DNA of 37,070 nt from Rugamonas violacea (GCF_016461825.1 NZ_JAEMNU010000123.1:1-37070), one strand, 5' to 3'. Shown: positions 1 through 7,959, numbered from the stretch's first letter. Numbers and translations: made by a program. The notes: generated from the sequence alone by a model not told the origin.

Positions 1-2
1 AT

Positions 3-98
3 CACGTATCACCAATTCAAGCGCTCAAAGCATGGCAGAAGAAAAAGCCCGAATTATTTGTTAAGCGCGTGTATAACCACACGAGTCTTGACATCTAG
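3..98 (+). CDS. IS481-type transposase, C-terminal end only
   Basis: The first 31 in-frame codons of the window end in a TAG stop and read as the tail of an IS481-family DDE transposase. The stretch TPIQALKAWQ-like (here SPIQALKAWQ) followed by KKKPELFVKRVYNH is the usual C-terminus of that family. The catalytic core lies outside the window. No terminal inverted repeat of the element could be identified after the stop codon. A contig edge inside an insertion sequence is common because such elements are multicopy. The family call comes from memory of these C-termini and not from a search. Confidence 0.75.
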   Translation, partial: HVSPIQALKAWQKKKPELFVKRVYNHTSLDI

Positions 99-101
99 CA
101 C

Positions 102-138
102 AGCATGGATTCTCGCCTACGTGGCGGGAACGACGAAT
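102..138. repeat. Solo copy of a dispersed GC-rich repeat arm
   Basis: The segment CATGGATTCTCGCCTACG followed by GGCGGGAACGACGAA closely resembles the right half of the palindromic element at 1927-2062 (CATGGGTTCCCGCCTACG... GGAACGACAA). It lies directly behind the transposase stop codon. It is probably a fragment of the same dispersed element family. Confidence 0.5.
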
Positions 139-246
139 TCAGGTTATTCGATGTGCCTTTCAGCACACAAATGATTTTTACAAATTTACAACGCATAGAA
201 TATTTATTTAATGATAATATTTCAATATTATCCACAAAGACTAGAC

Positions 247-915
247 ATGAACAGTATTCCCAAATCACCGCGAAGAGTGTTGTCAAATCTTGCCATTTCC
301 CTTATCGCAACCATACTTCCCATCTCAGCGTTCGGCGCACCGGCCGTCGATGATCAAAAGGAATTTGATTATTATGCATTTGAAAAATCTATGATCGGAC
401 CTGCAACGACAGCTGAACGAAGAAGCATTATTCGCCAGCTCAAGGCAATTAATGATTTCGCACAAGATCCGACGCGAATGAAACTGGATGTGATAACCGG
501 TATATCGCAAGCAGAATTGATGCCGACTGGCTGCCACGCAGTGAATGGTGGATTGACGAGCTGCGGATATTACAACCCTGCGCTAAAACCTGTTGCCACA
601 ATGACAGTAACCTCATTAGATACTCTATCAAAAAAACTAGAATCAGATCGAGGTGCAAGTGCGACATGGAACATTGATATTAAAAAAATTTGCATAACAA
701 ACAGTGCAATTAGATCAGTTATTCACGGAGAAAGAAAGCTCCCGAATCCCCCAGTGATGTATGATATATTCCCAGGAACAAAACCAATAAATAAACCATC
801 AGTACATTACAATTACTTCAACATCAATAAAAAATATAGTGAATTATATCTAGCAATCTCTTCGAAAGGAAACTGCATTGACAACGTAGAACTGCATTTC
901 GAATTAAAATATTAA
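247..915 (+). CDS. Exported protein of unknown function, AT-rich gene
   Basis: This 222-residue protein begins with a clear signal peptide: a basic start (MNSIPKSPRR), a hydrophobic core and an AFGA cleavage region near residue 31. I recognise no family in the mature part. It has four cysteines in the mature part (two near the middle, in TGCHAVNG and TSCGYYN, and two further on), which would suit disulphides in the periplasm. The ATG at 247 was preferred over an in-frame ATG at 211 because it places the signal peptide at the N-terminus; neither has a convincing ribosome binding site. The gene is markedly richer in A and T than the rest of the window, with many AAA, AAT and ATA codons. Together with the neighbouring transposase this suggests recent acquisition. 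No partner function can be read from its neighbours. Confidence 0.7.
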   Translation: MNSIPKSPRRVLSNLAISLIATILPISAFGAPAVDDQKEFDYYAFEKSMIGPATTAERRSIIRQLKAINDFAQDPTRMKLDVITGISQAELMPTGCHAVNGGLTSCGYYNPALKPVATMTVTSLDTLSKKLESDRGASATWNIDIKKICITNSAIRSVIHGERKLPNPPVMYDIFPGTKPINKPSVHYNYFNINKKYSELYLAISSKGNCIDNVELHFELKY

Positions 916-1030
916 AAAAATTTATCGAAAAGTTAAAATAATCCAATATTAAATAGGAAAATATGTCCTACGATCCACCGCCTAGATCTCGACTGGCCCG
1001 TTGCTGCCGCAACATTGTGACTCTTGCGCG

Positions 1031-1378
1031 CTAGCGGGCACAATCGGGAAATTTTGGTTTCACGTTTGATAGTACGGGACACTGCTTGACATTGGCGGGA
1101 AGGCTATCAAGGCTTTTCGACTCACCGGACTTTAAAGAAAACTCAGTAACAAATTCGTGATTGCAAATTAACACCGGATGACCTTTTTTGATGCCTCCCT
1201 CATTGCATTCGGAAGAATATAAGAGAAATGCACACTCACCTGACGGACTGCTGTCGCAGCGGACTGTCATGCTGCTCGCTATCGCAATAGGAGACGTGGT
1301 TTGAGCGACAACCGAAGCACAGCTAACAACTGAGACCAGTGAGACAAATACAGATGCAGCGAAACGATTTACTTTCAT
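1031..1378 (-). CDS. Small exported protein of unknown function
   Basis: This 115-residue protein starts MKVNRFAASVFVSLVSVVSC and has a typical signal peptide ending near ASVVAQ. The mature chain of about 90 residues contains six cysteines (RCDSS, GECAF, SECNEGG, ICNHE, KQCPV, PDCAR), so a disulphide-rich periplasmic or secreted protein is likely. The ATG at 1378 is favoured because AAGGGA lies five bases upstream; a TTG 21 bases further up would leave that site inside the gene. It is convergent with the AT-rich gene at 247-915, with 115 AT-rich bases between them and no clear terminator. No family was recognised. Confidence 0.65.
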   Translation of the reverse strand: MKVNRFAASVFVSLVSVVSCASVVAQTTSPIAIASSMTVRCDSSPSGECAFLLYSSECNEGGIKKGHPVLICNHEFVTEFSLKSGESKSLDSLPANVKQCPVLSNVKPKFPDCAR

Positions 1379-1487
1379 TTTTCCCTTAAAAAATTCCAAA
1401 ATAATACAATATTAAAAAATAAAATTATTTTTCAATCACGGCCCTCTATGCTAACTGGAGTCAACGAGCTTACTCGCTGCGCGCAAC

Positions 1488-1883
1488 TCAGCCCGAACAG
1501 TTCAACATCCACTGCACACCGAATTGATCCGTCAACTTACCGAAATAATCTCCCCAAACCTGCACTTCGAGTGGCGTGGTGACCTTGCCCCCCTCCGCCA
1601 AGCGTGCGAAGAGCTGCGTCGTTCGTTCGCGGTCACTCATCTGCAAAATGTGCGCAGAACCACGCATTGGTTCAGCGTCGTCGTTATCCGACGCGAAAAA
1701 CAACACGCCCTCCCCCTCGAACCTCGCGTGCATGATTTTGTTACGCATGGCTTCATTGCGGACCGGCATCCCGCCTACGCCGAAACGTAAGACTTCGGTC
1801 ACTTGACCAAGTCCACACCGGGTGTAAAACTCTAGCGCCTGTTCACATGTCGTGGTGAAAAAAAGATAATTGGAAAGATGCAT
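1488..1883 (-). CDS. VOC-family (PhnB-like glyoxalase fold) protein
   Basis: The 131-residue product fits the single-domain PhnB/YjdN-like branch of the vicinal oxygen chelate superfamily. It opens with a strand ending in YLFF, then CEQALEFYTRCGLGQV, has MHARFEGEGVLFFASD in the middle, and ends with the hallmark VWGDYFGKLTDQFGVQWMLN. Members of this branch are usually annotated as VOC or glyoxalase/bleomycin-resistance-like proteins; most have no proven substrate. The length is normal for the family. It stands alone, reading leftwards, with the MITE-like element just behind its start, so no pathway can be inferred from neighbours. Confidence 0.88.
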   Translation of the reverse strand: MHLSNYLFFTTTCEQALEFYTRCGLGQVTEVLRFGVGGMPVRNEAMRNKIMHARFEGEGVLFFASDNDDAEPMRGSAHILQMSDRERTTQLFARLAEGGKVTTPLEVQVWGDYFGKLTDQFGVQWMLNCSG

Positions 1884-1926
1884 TATTTCATCCTGGTTTA
1901 GGTCAAATCAATCACTATTTCACTTT

Positions 1927-2062
1927 GGGCCACCTCGAAAAACCGTCATTCCCGCGCAGGCGGGAATCTATACCCCGCATGTCCATTGGCTCAGCATGGG
2001 TTCCCGCCTACGCGGCGGTCCGCCGATGCGGAACGACAATTTGCTGGTTTTTCGAAGTGCCC
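1927..2062. repeat. 136-bp MITE-like palindromic element
   Basis: The ends form imperfect inverted repeats: GGGCCACCTCGAAAAACC at 1927-1944 against GGTTTTTCGAAGTGCCC at 2046-2062. Inside, CGTCATTCCCGCGCAGGCGG (1944-1963) pairs broadly with TTCCCGCCTACGCGG and GGAACGAC at 2001-2037. There is no coding potential. Short, nested palindromes of this kind are typical of non-autonomous dispersed repeats (REP or MITE type). No target-site duplication was evident. Confidence 0.6.
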
Positions 2063-2524
2063 TTAAGAAAATTAACATTGAAAATTAAAAAATAGACGCA
2101 TTGTGGATGTCTGAGGCCGTTTTCCGTAGCTGTCCGCAGTTTTGACAGAAAGGTTCGCGGCTGAGCTAACCCGGTCGGCGCCGTTCAGGATAACATTTTG
2201 ACCATGTTGAAAAGCCACAAATTGTCACATTAGGTAGAAGCCTCATCACAGCAGTCACGGCGTGTTCATTTGCCCGCCGGACTACCCAATCCGATTTCCC
2301 CGCTGTGCAACGCCTAGCCAACGTGGTGTCCTTGCCCGGCGCAGCTATCGATAGTAAGATCGTCGCGGCCTCGGCCAAGGCGCTACTGAGCACCATCCCG
2401 CGCCAGATCGCGCGGCGGGAGCCAACGCCAGCACATCTACACAGCACCGGCCAGCCGCCGCCAAGCCGGATATCGATGGGTGGCCCACGCGGGCACCCTT
2501 TTCACCGTCCACATTTCCAACACC
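2063..2524. other. Intergenic stretch with no gene recognised
   Basis: About 460 bases lie between the MITE-like element and the alpha/beta hydrolase gene. Open frames cross it on both strands, but none has a recognisable product, a good ribosome binding site or convincing codon use. The right-hand part is GC-rich and presumably carries the 5' region of the hydrolase gene. I see no tRNA, repeat or clear promoter. Confidence 0.5.
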
Positions 2525-3337
2525 ATGACCAATTTCGCTCTCTCGGCCGTCGTCGCCACCGTCCTGCTCGCGCACGCCAGCGCCCAAGCGGCGCCGCCGG
2601 TCGGCCAGAACGCCCTGGCCGGCCCGCAAATCAAGGTCGATGTCGGCGGCCGCAAGCTCAACATGTATTGCACCGGCAAGGGTGCGCCCACCGTGCTGTT
2701 CGAAGCCGATGGCGGCCGTGCGGGTTGGGATTGGTCGGCAGTGCTGCCGGAAGTGGCCAAACGCACGCGCGCCTGCGTCTACGACCGCGCCGGCCTGGGT
2801 TCCAGTGACCCGATCACGCGGGCATCGACGGTCGCCAACGCCAGCAAGGATTTGAACTTCCTGATCAAGAACGCGCACATCGACGCGCCCTTCGTGCTGG
2901 TGGGCGCGGGCTACGGCGCCATGGTGGCGCAGCACTTCGCGCTGCGCTCGCGTGGCGCCGTCACCGGCCTGGTGCTGGTGCAGCCTATGCATGAGGATGC
3001 GCTGCCTGCGGACCGCGTCGGCAAGCTGGATGCAGCGCTGGCCTGCCTCGCCGCGGCGGAGCAAGCCAAAAGCGACGCCGCCTGCGCCTACCCCGGCACC
3101 GGCATCAACGGCGAAAACGGCCCCGCGCTGGCGGCAGCGCAGGCGGCGCAAGTGGCCACGCCATCCTATTGGCGCGCCCGTGCCTCCGAGCTTGACAGCC
3201 TTGAGACCAGCGCCAGCCAGCTACGCACGGCGCGCAAGCCTTTCGGCGACATGCCGCTGGCCGAAGTGCCGCACGGCGAACCGGCGGCCATCGTCGCCGC
3301 AGTGATGCAAGTGCTGGATCGACAAGCCAATAAATAA
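2525..3337 (+). CDS. Exported alpha/beta-hydrolase-fold protein, nucleophile missing
   Basis: The 270-residue product starts with a signal peptide (MTNFALSAVVATVLLAHASA). The mature part follows the family of secreted alpha/beta hydrolases: VDVGGRKLNMYCTGKGAPTV, then VYDRAGLGSSDP, then the nucleophile-elbow position FVLVGAGYGAMVAQHFA. Active members have GHSxGG there; here the histidine is alanine and the nucleophilic serine is glycine. The C-terminal third also appears shortened, passing quickly to PHGEPAAIVAAV, which may correspond to the catalytic-histidine region. The ATG at 2525 was chosen because it starts the signal peptide; a GTG at 2480 would add 15 residues of no clear value. Fold assignment is fairly sure. 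Catalysis by the usual serine mechanism is not possible from this sequence, so it may be a binding protein or a decaying gene. Confidence 0.8.
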   Translation: MTNFALSAVVATVLLAHASAQAAPPVGQNALAGPQIKVDVGGRKLNMYCTGKGAPTVLFEADGGRAGWDWSAVLPEVAKRTRACVYDRAGLGSSDPITRASTVANASKDLNFLIKNAHIDAPFVLVGAGYGAMVAQHFALRSRGAVTGLVLVQPMHEDALPADRVGKLDAALACLAAAEQAKSDAACAYPGTGINGENGPALAAAQAAQVATPSYWRARASELDSLETSASQLRTARKPFGDMPLAEVPHGEPAAIVAAVMQVLDRQANK

Positions 3338-3400
3338 ATTCGAAACGGTAGCCGACGCCTTACGTTGATTGCGGGCGGCGCTGCCACACCAAGCGCTGAA

Positions 3401-3490
3401 TCAGACCACGAGGATATCCACGCCTTTCGTCTCGACCAACTGAATCAGTTTTGCCGCAGCACCGCTCGGCCGCTTATAGGTCGCCTCCAT
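3401..3490 (-). pseudogene. Possible short coding remnant
   Basis: A 29-codon frame reading MEATYKRPSGAAAKLIQLVE then TKGVDILVV ends in a stop at 3401. Its composition looks protein-like, unlike the arginine-rich shadow frames nearby, and the open frame continues upstream without a clear start. It could be the C-terminal scrap of a lost gene. No family was recognised. The rest of 3338-3658 holds nothing I can identify apart from the ribosome binding site of the next gene. Confidence 0.2.
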
Positions 3491-3658
3491 CAAACAGAAA
3501 ATCCGGCGATAACGGCTCCATCTATTCTGATGGTCGCCGCCAGCCCGACTGGCTCCATACGATAGTGGTCGCCTGGTGCTTTTAACAGAGGCCCAGCCCT
3601 CGTACAATTGACGCACAGCCAGCACCCAACTGGTCCCGACAAAAAACCGAGGTGAGCC

Positions 3659-4405
3659 TTGCCCAGCATACTGAACGAATACAAGCAAACCGTTGGATCG
3701 CCCGCTCCGGACTGGCAAGCCCGTATGCCGCCGCAGCGCAGAACCATCGAGGGCCGCTACTGCCGTCTCGAAGCGCTGGATGCGGCGCGCCACGCGTCCG
3801 ACCTCTACAGTGCTTACTGCCAGGCCGGCGACGGCCGAGACTGGACGTATATGGTCATGGGACCGTTCGCCGATGCAGACAGCTACCGCGGCTATCTCGA
3901 CGGCGCGGCGGCAAGCGGCGACCCGCTGCACTACGCCGTGATCGACCGTCGCAGTGGACGCGCCGTGGGCACGCTGGCCCTGATGCGGATCGATCCGAAA
4001 AACGGCGTCATCGAGGTGGGCACGGTCATATTCTCCCCCGCCCTCAAGCGCACGCCGATCTCCACCGAGGCCCAGTACCTGCTGATGAAGTACGTCTTCG
4101 AGGATCTCGGCTACCGCCGCTACGAGTGGAAGTGCGACAGCCTGAATGAACCGTCGCGCCAGGCGGCTGCGCGCCTCGGCTTTCAATACGAAGGCATATT
4201 CCGCCAGGCGCTCGTCTACAAGGGCCGCAACAGGGATACCGCCTGGTTCTCCATCATCGACAGCGAGTGGCCCGCTTTGCAGGCCGCATTCGACTCCTGG
4301 CTGGCGCCGGAAAACTTCGACGAGCACGGCGCGCAGCGCCTGGCATTGTCGGCGATGCGCGCGCGTCCGGCCCCGCTGCCTGAGGCGCCGCTCAGGCGCG
4401 CGTGA
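3659..4405 (+). CDS. GNAT-family N-acetyltransferase (RimJ/RimL-like)
   Basis: This 248-residue protein belongs to the acetyl-CoA-dependent GNAT family, in the branch often annotated as GNAT or RimL-type acetyltransferases. Recognisable stretches are GRYCRLEALDAARHASDLY near the start, the beta-4 region HYAVIDRRSGRAVGTLALMR, IEVGTVIFSPALKRTPISTE, and YRRYEWKCDSLNEPSRQAAA followed by RLGFQYEGIFRQALVYKGRN, which is the classic RimJ/RimL C-terminal half. The start is a TTG preceded by GAGGTG four bases upstream; no ATG with a comparable site fits. Its 3' end overlaps the 3' end of the opposite-strand acetyltransferase by 14 bases. The substrate cannot be told from sequence. Confidence 0.9.
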   Translation: MPSILNEYKQTVGSPAPDWQARMPPQRRTIEGRYCRLEALDAARHASDLYSAYCQAGDGRDWTYMVMGPFADADSYRGYLDGAAASGDPLHYAVIDRRSGRAVGTLALMRIDPKNGVIEVGTVIFSPALKRTPISTEAQYLLMKYVFEDLGYRRYEWKCDSLNEPSRQAAARLGFQYEGIFRQALVYKGRNRDTAWFSIIDSEWPALQAAFDSWLAPENFDEHGAQRLALSAMRARPAPLPEAPLRRA

Positions 4406-4931
4406 GCGAGTACATCGCGGCCGCCATTGGTGTGCCGCGTAACAGCAGCCGATTGTGCAGGATGCCTTCGAAGCGCGCGCCGACCGTCACCGCCACCCGG
4501 CGGCTGGCCAGATTGTGCTCGGCGACGACGATCTCCAGACGATCCAGACCCAGCACGTCCAAGCCGAATTCGGCCATCATCGCCACGGCGCGCCTGGCGA
4601 TCCCCCGGTTCTGCCGCGATGCCCTGACCCAGAACCCCAGGTTGGCGAAGTTGTGCTCGCGGTTGATGTGGTTGATGCCTATGCCGCCCAGATAGTCGCC
4701 GCCGTCCTCGGCGAAGATCCCCATGCTGTAGGCGGTCCGCGCCGCCAGGTCGGCGGCGCAGATGCGCACCCACTGCTCGGCCTCGCGCAAGGCAAACTGC
4801 TCGTCGCACCACGGCAACCACTGGCCCACGGTGTCGAGCGACTCGGCGGCGGCCCGGGCCAGCGCGGCGGCGTCGCCGGCACGAAGGGGACGAATGCAAA
4901 GTCCGTTGGCGACTAGATTTTCAGCCATCAT
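4392..4931 (-). CDS. GNAT-family N-acetyltransferase (RimJ/RimL-like)
   Basis: The 179-residue product is a compact GNAT acetyltransferase of the ribosomal-protein-acetylase-like type. It shows LCIRPLRAGDAAALARAAAE at the start, YLGGIGINHINREHNFANLG (beta-4/beta-5), the acetyl-CoA loop RASRQNRGIARRAV, and LDRLEIVVAEHNLASRRVAV then GARFEGILHNRLLLRG near the end. The first of two adjacent ATG codons is used, with AGGAA just upstream. It is convergent with the longer acetyltransferase at 3659-4405 and shares 14 bases of 3' end with it. The two proteins are only distantly similar, so this is a chance or old arrangement and not a recent duplication. The substrate is unknown. Confidence 0.9.
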   Translation of the reverse strand: MMAENLVANGLCIRPLRAGDAAALARAAAESLDTVGQWLPWCDEQFALREAEQWVRICAADLAARTAYSMGIFAEDGGDYLGGIGINHINREHNFANLGFWVRASRQNRGIARRAVAMMAEFGLDVLGLDRLEIVVAEHNLASRRVAVTVGARFEGILHNRLLLRGTPMAAAMYSLTRA

Positions 4932-5175
4932 GTTTTCCTGATTTTTTGAAAAAACGCGATCGAAAGCGACAACCGCAAACGCGCTCTATCCCATCTGTTC
5001 CACCTACTCCGTGGGCTGGGGCGGCAATGTCGACGGTTCAATTTTCTGCCTTGCAGCCAATCTCAACACGCCCCTATTCGCACGCCGCATCCGCCAGACT
5101 CTAGCAGATGGTTGTCTTTTCGGCAAACCAACGCCACCCATCCGCTCTGCGCAACCGCCCTCATGCGCGGGCTTT

Positions 5176-5190
5176 AGATGAAATTCATCT
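5176..5190. promoter_or_regulatory. Perfect short palindrome upstream of the FAD oxidoreductase gene
   Basis: AGATGAA-A-TTCATCT is a perfect inverted repeat with 7-base arms, about 75 bases before the oxidoreductase start. It could be an operator for a dimeric repressor. No clear -35/-10 pair was found beside it. The rest of the 332-base gap at 4932-5263 holds nothing else that I can name. Confidence 0.3.
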
Positions 5191-5263
5191 TGGCGACATA
5201 GACTCCTGTTGCCACGCAGTGTGGCCTGCGGCTGGGAAACATCTTTTGCAAACGAGGAAAAAT

Positions 5264-6574
5264 TTGGAACGATCAGTCATCGTCATCGGTGCGGGCATCG
5301 CCGGCCTGAGCGCCGCGCATCACCTGACCCGCCACGGCTGCCAGGTCACGGTGCTGGAGGCGGCCGGGCGGGTCGGCGGCCGCATGAGCACCGACCTGCG
5401 CGACGGCTACCGCATCGACCGGGGCGCGCAATTCCTCTCCACCGGCTATGTCGAGATCCAGGCGCTGATCGCGCGCATGGGCATGGCCGCCCAACTGAGC
5501 ACCTGCGCGCAATGGGGCGGCACGGCGCGCGCCGGCAAGGTGCGCCGGGTCAGTCCCAAAAAACCGTGGAGTGTGGCCAGCAGTGGCCTGCTGGGCTGGG
5601 CCGCGCTGCTGCGCCTGGGCCTGGCCGGCGCGCTCGACGCGCGCCGCAGCCGCCATCTACCGCTCAACGACTACGCCGCCTGGCAGCAGTGGGACGACCA
5701 AGGCACGGCGACCTGGGCCAGCGAGCGCTTCGGCGCCGACGCGCTCGAACACATCTTCGAACCGATGCTGCAGGGCTGCTACTTCCAGTCGCCCGAGGCC
5801 AGCTCGCGCGCGCTGGCGCTGCTCACTTGGAGCTATGGCATGCGCCGCTTCCGCACCGCCGCGCTGGACGGCGGCATGGGCGGCCTGACCGAGGCGCTGG
5901 CGGCCCAACTGGACGTGCGCCTGGCCACGCCGGCGCTGCATCTGGCGCACGACGCCGCCGGCGTGCGCGTCGAGACGCCGCAGGGCGAACTGCGCGCCGA
6001 CCATGTGATCCTGGCCACCACCGCCTCGGCGGCGGCCGCGCTGTACCACACCGACTGCGCGCTGACCAAGGCGCTGCTGGCGACGCGCTACAGCGCCACC
6101 ATCAACATCGGCATCGCCCTGCCCGGCGGCATCCGCGGCGGCAGCGTGCCGGACGATATCTACGGCCTGCTGATCCCGCGCCGCGCCCGCAAGGTGATCG
6201 CGGCGGTCGGCATCGAGTCGCGCAAGTCGTCCAGCCTGGTGCCGCAGGGCGAACTGCTCAACGTGACGCTCGACGGCCAGGCCGGCGCGCGGCTGGTCGA
6301 CCAGGGCGAGGCGGCCGTGCTGAACGAAGTCTTCCCCGAGCTGGAGCTGTACTTTCCCGGCGTGCGCAAGAACACCGCCTTCGCCCACCTGTGCCGCTGG
6401 AGGGAGGCCGGGCCATGCTCGGCGGTGGGACGGGCGCGCGCCATCGGCGCCTACCGTGCCGCGCTCAAGCCGGACCAGCGCGTGCTGCTGGCGGGCGACT
6501 ACATGAGCGCGCCGACCATCGAGGGGGCGGCGTTCAGCGGCAAATGGGCGGCCAGCACCTTGCTTGCCTCGTGA
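5264..6574 (+). CDS. FAD-dependent amine oxidase / protoporphyrinogen-oxidase-like flavoprotein
   Basis: This 436-residue flavoprotein starts with the dinucleotide-binding fold: IVIGAGIAGLSAAHHL at residues 7-22, the ribose-binding glutamate at residue 32 and the GRVGGRMST motif at about 36-44. It ends with the second FAD motif, RVLLAGDYMSAPTIEGAAFS. This is the architecture of the monoamine oxidase, protoporphyrinogen oxidase and carotene desaturase superfamily. The start is a TTG at 5264 with GAGGA five bases upstream; it puts the FAD motif at the usual distance from the N-terminus, whereas an ATG at 5108 would add 52 residues without family character. It stands alone, and nothing nearby points to haem or carotenoid synthesis, so the substrate is open. 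Confidence 0.9.
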   Translation: MERSVIVIGAGIAGLSAAHHLTRHGCQVTVLEAAGRVGGRMSTDLRDGYRIDRGAQFLSTGYVEIQALIARMGMAAQLSTCAQWGGTARAGKVRRVSPKKPWSVASSGLLGWAALLRLGLAGALDARRSRHLPLNDYAAWQQWDDQGTATWASERFGADALEHIFEPMLQGCYFQSPEASSRALALLTWSYGMRRFRTAALDGGMGGLTEALAAQLDVRLATPALHLAHDAAGVRVETPQGELRADHVILATTASAAAALYHTDCALTKALLATRYSATINIGIALPGGIRGGSVPDDIYGLLIPRRARKVIAAVGIESRKSSSLVPQGELLNVTLDGQAGARLVDQGEAAVLNEVFPELELYFPGVRKNTAFAHLCRWREAGPCSAVGRARAIGAYRAALKPDQRVLLAGDYMSAPTIEGAAFSGKWAASTLLAS

Positions 6575-6601
6575 CGGCGCGCGCCGGCGCCATTCCCGGC
6601 G

Positions 6602-7384
6602 CTAGCGGCGGCGCGGTGCGGCGGCACCGTCATGCGGTTCCGGCGCCAGCAGCACGTCGAGCATGCGCTTGGGGTTGACGACGAAATCGTGCATCACCTT
6701 GTAGTGCTCAGTGTCGTAGTAGTCGCTGCGCTCCAGCCCCGTCGCCGTGCAAACGTAAAGGTGGGCGTCCGGATAGGCCATCAGGATCGGCGAATGGGTG
6801 GCGATGATGAATTGCGAGCCGGCCTGCACCAGGCTGTGGATGTGCGCCAGCGCGGCCAGTTGGCGTTGCGGCGACAGCGCCGCCTCCGGCTCGTCGAGGA
6901 TGTACAGGCCGTTGCCGCGAAAGCGCTCGCGCAGCAGCGCCATGAACGATTCGCCGTGCGACTGCTCGTGCAGCGACTGGCCGCCGTAGGAGTCGATGAT
7001 CCGCGCTCCGCCGCCGCCGCTGTCGAGGCGTTCGATCTCGGTGGCGACGTTGAAGAAGCTTTCGGCGCGCAGGAAGTAGCCGTCGCGCGGCCGGCGAAAG
7101 CCTTTGGCGATGCGGATATGCTCGTGCAGCACCGAGTGCGAGGCGCGCGTATCGAAGCGGAAGTTCTTGCTGCCGCCCTCGGCGTTGAAGCCGCTGGAGA
7201 CGGCGATGGCCTCCAGCAGCGTCGACTTGCCGGAGCCGTTCTCGCCGACGATGAAGGTCACCGCCGGATGGAACTCCAGCGTGTCGAGGTGGCGGATGGC
7301 CGGCAGCGAGAAGGGATAGCGGTCGAAGTCGGGCACCGTGTCGCGCCGCAGACGCAGGTCGATGGCGAATTTGGTGGAAAGCAT
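6602..7384 (-). CDS. AAA/ABC-type ATPase (COG3910-like)
   Basis: The 260-residue product is a small stand-alone ABC-type ATPase resembling the predicted ATPases of COG3910. Walker A is GENGSGKST at residues 47-55, followed by LLEAIA. A signature-like segment reads SYGGQSLHEQSHGES, Walker B is GLYILDEPEAALSP, and the switch histidine lies in IIATHSPI. It has no membrane segments or transporter partner, so it is cytoplasmic and not an importer component. The ATG at 7384 was chosen since upstream codons read as low-complexity shadow. The family's cellular role is unsettled; relatives are sometimes linked to DNA maintenance or defence-like ATPases, which is not shown here. Confidence 0.85.
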   Translation of the reverse strand: MLSTKFAIDLRLRRDTVPDFDRYPFSLPAIRHLDTLEFHPAVTFIVGENGSGKSTLLEAIAVSSGFNAEGGSKNFRFDTRASHSVLHEHIRIAKGFRRPRDGYFLRAESFFNVATEIERLDSGGGGARIIDSYGGQSLHEQSHGESFMALLRERFRGNGLYILDEPEAALSPQRQLAALAHIHSLVQAGSQFIIATHSPILMAYPDAHLYVCTATGLERSDYYDTEHYKVMHDFVVNPKRMLDVLLAPEPHDGAAAPRRR

Positions 7385-7499
7385 GGTCGTGTGATGGAAG
7401 CGCCGAAGCCGCCATCTTACCCCGCCCATGCGCAGGGAGTTTGCAAAACGCCGCGCTTGAGGTACCTTGGCAGGCAAACCCACACACCTCGGAGGCCGC

Positions 7500-7934
7500 A
7501 TGCACAGCAACTCGCAATGGATCTGGTTCGCACTGGGATCGGCCTTCTTCGCCGCCCTCACCGCCCTGCTGGGCAAGTTGGGCGTCGGCGGCATCAACTC
7601 CAACCTGGCCACGCTGCTGCGCTGCGTCGTCATCGTCGCGCTCACCGCCGGCATCATCTCCTGGCGCGGCGAGTGGCAGCGGCCAGACCACGTCAGCCTG
7701 TCCAGCTGGATCTACATCGTGCTGTCGGCCATCGCCACCGGCCTGTCCTGGCTGTGCTACTACCGCGCACTGCAACTGGGGCCGGTCAGCAAGGTCGCCC
7801 CGGTCGACAAGCTGAGCGTGGCGCTGGCCATGCTGCTCGGCGTGGTGGTGCTGGGCGAAAAGCTGACGCTGCCGGTGGCGCTGGGCGGCGCGCTGATTCT
7901 GGCCGGCTCGCTGGTCATCATCTGCGCGCCCTAG
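7500..7934 (+). CDS. EamA-family half-size transporter
   Basis: The 144-residue product consists almost entirely of hydrophobic helices, about five in number. It reads as one EamA domain of the drug/metabolite transporter superfamily: WIWFALGSAFFAALTALLGK at the start, CYYRALQLGPVSKVAPVDKL in the conserved helix 4 region, and LGVVVLGEKLTLPVALGGAL at the end. Full-size members have two such domains; single-domain proteins are thought to act as dimers. The ATG at 7500 has GGAGG five bases upstream. It is divergent from the ATPase gene, with 115 bases between them. The substrate is unknown. Confidence 0.9.
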   Translation: MHSNSQWIWFALGSAFFAALTALLGKLGVGGINSNLATLLRCVVIVALTAGIISWRGEWQRPDHVSLSSWIYIVLSAIATGLSWLCYYRALQLGPVSKVAPVDKLSVALAMLLGVVVLGEKLTLPVALGGALILAGSLVIICAP

Positions 7935-7959
7935 CCGGCCTCAAATCCCGCTAATTCCA

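Noticed and set aside
2305..2808. A plus-strand open frame running into the hydrolase gene
   Set aside because: After the first 50 codons it reads as His/Arg/Pro-rich shadow of the hydrolase; no start site or family supports it.
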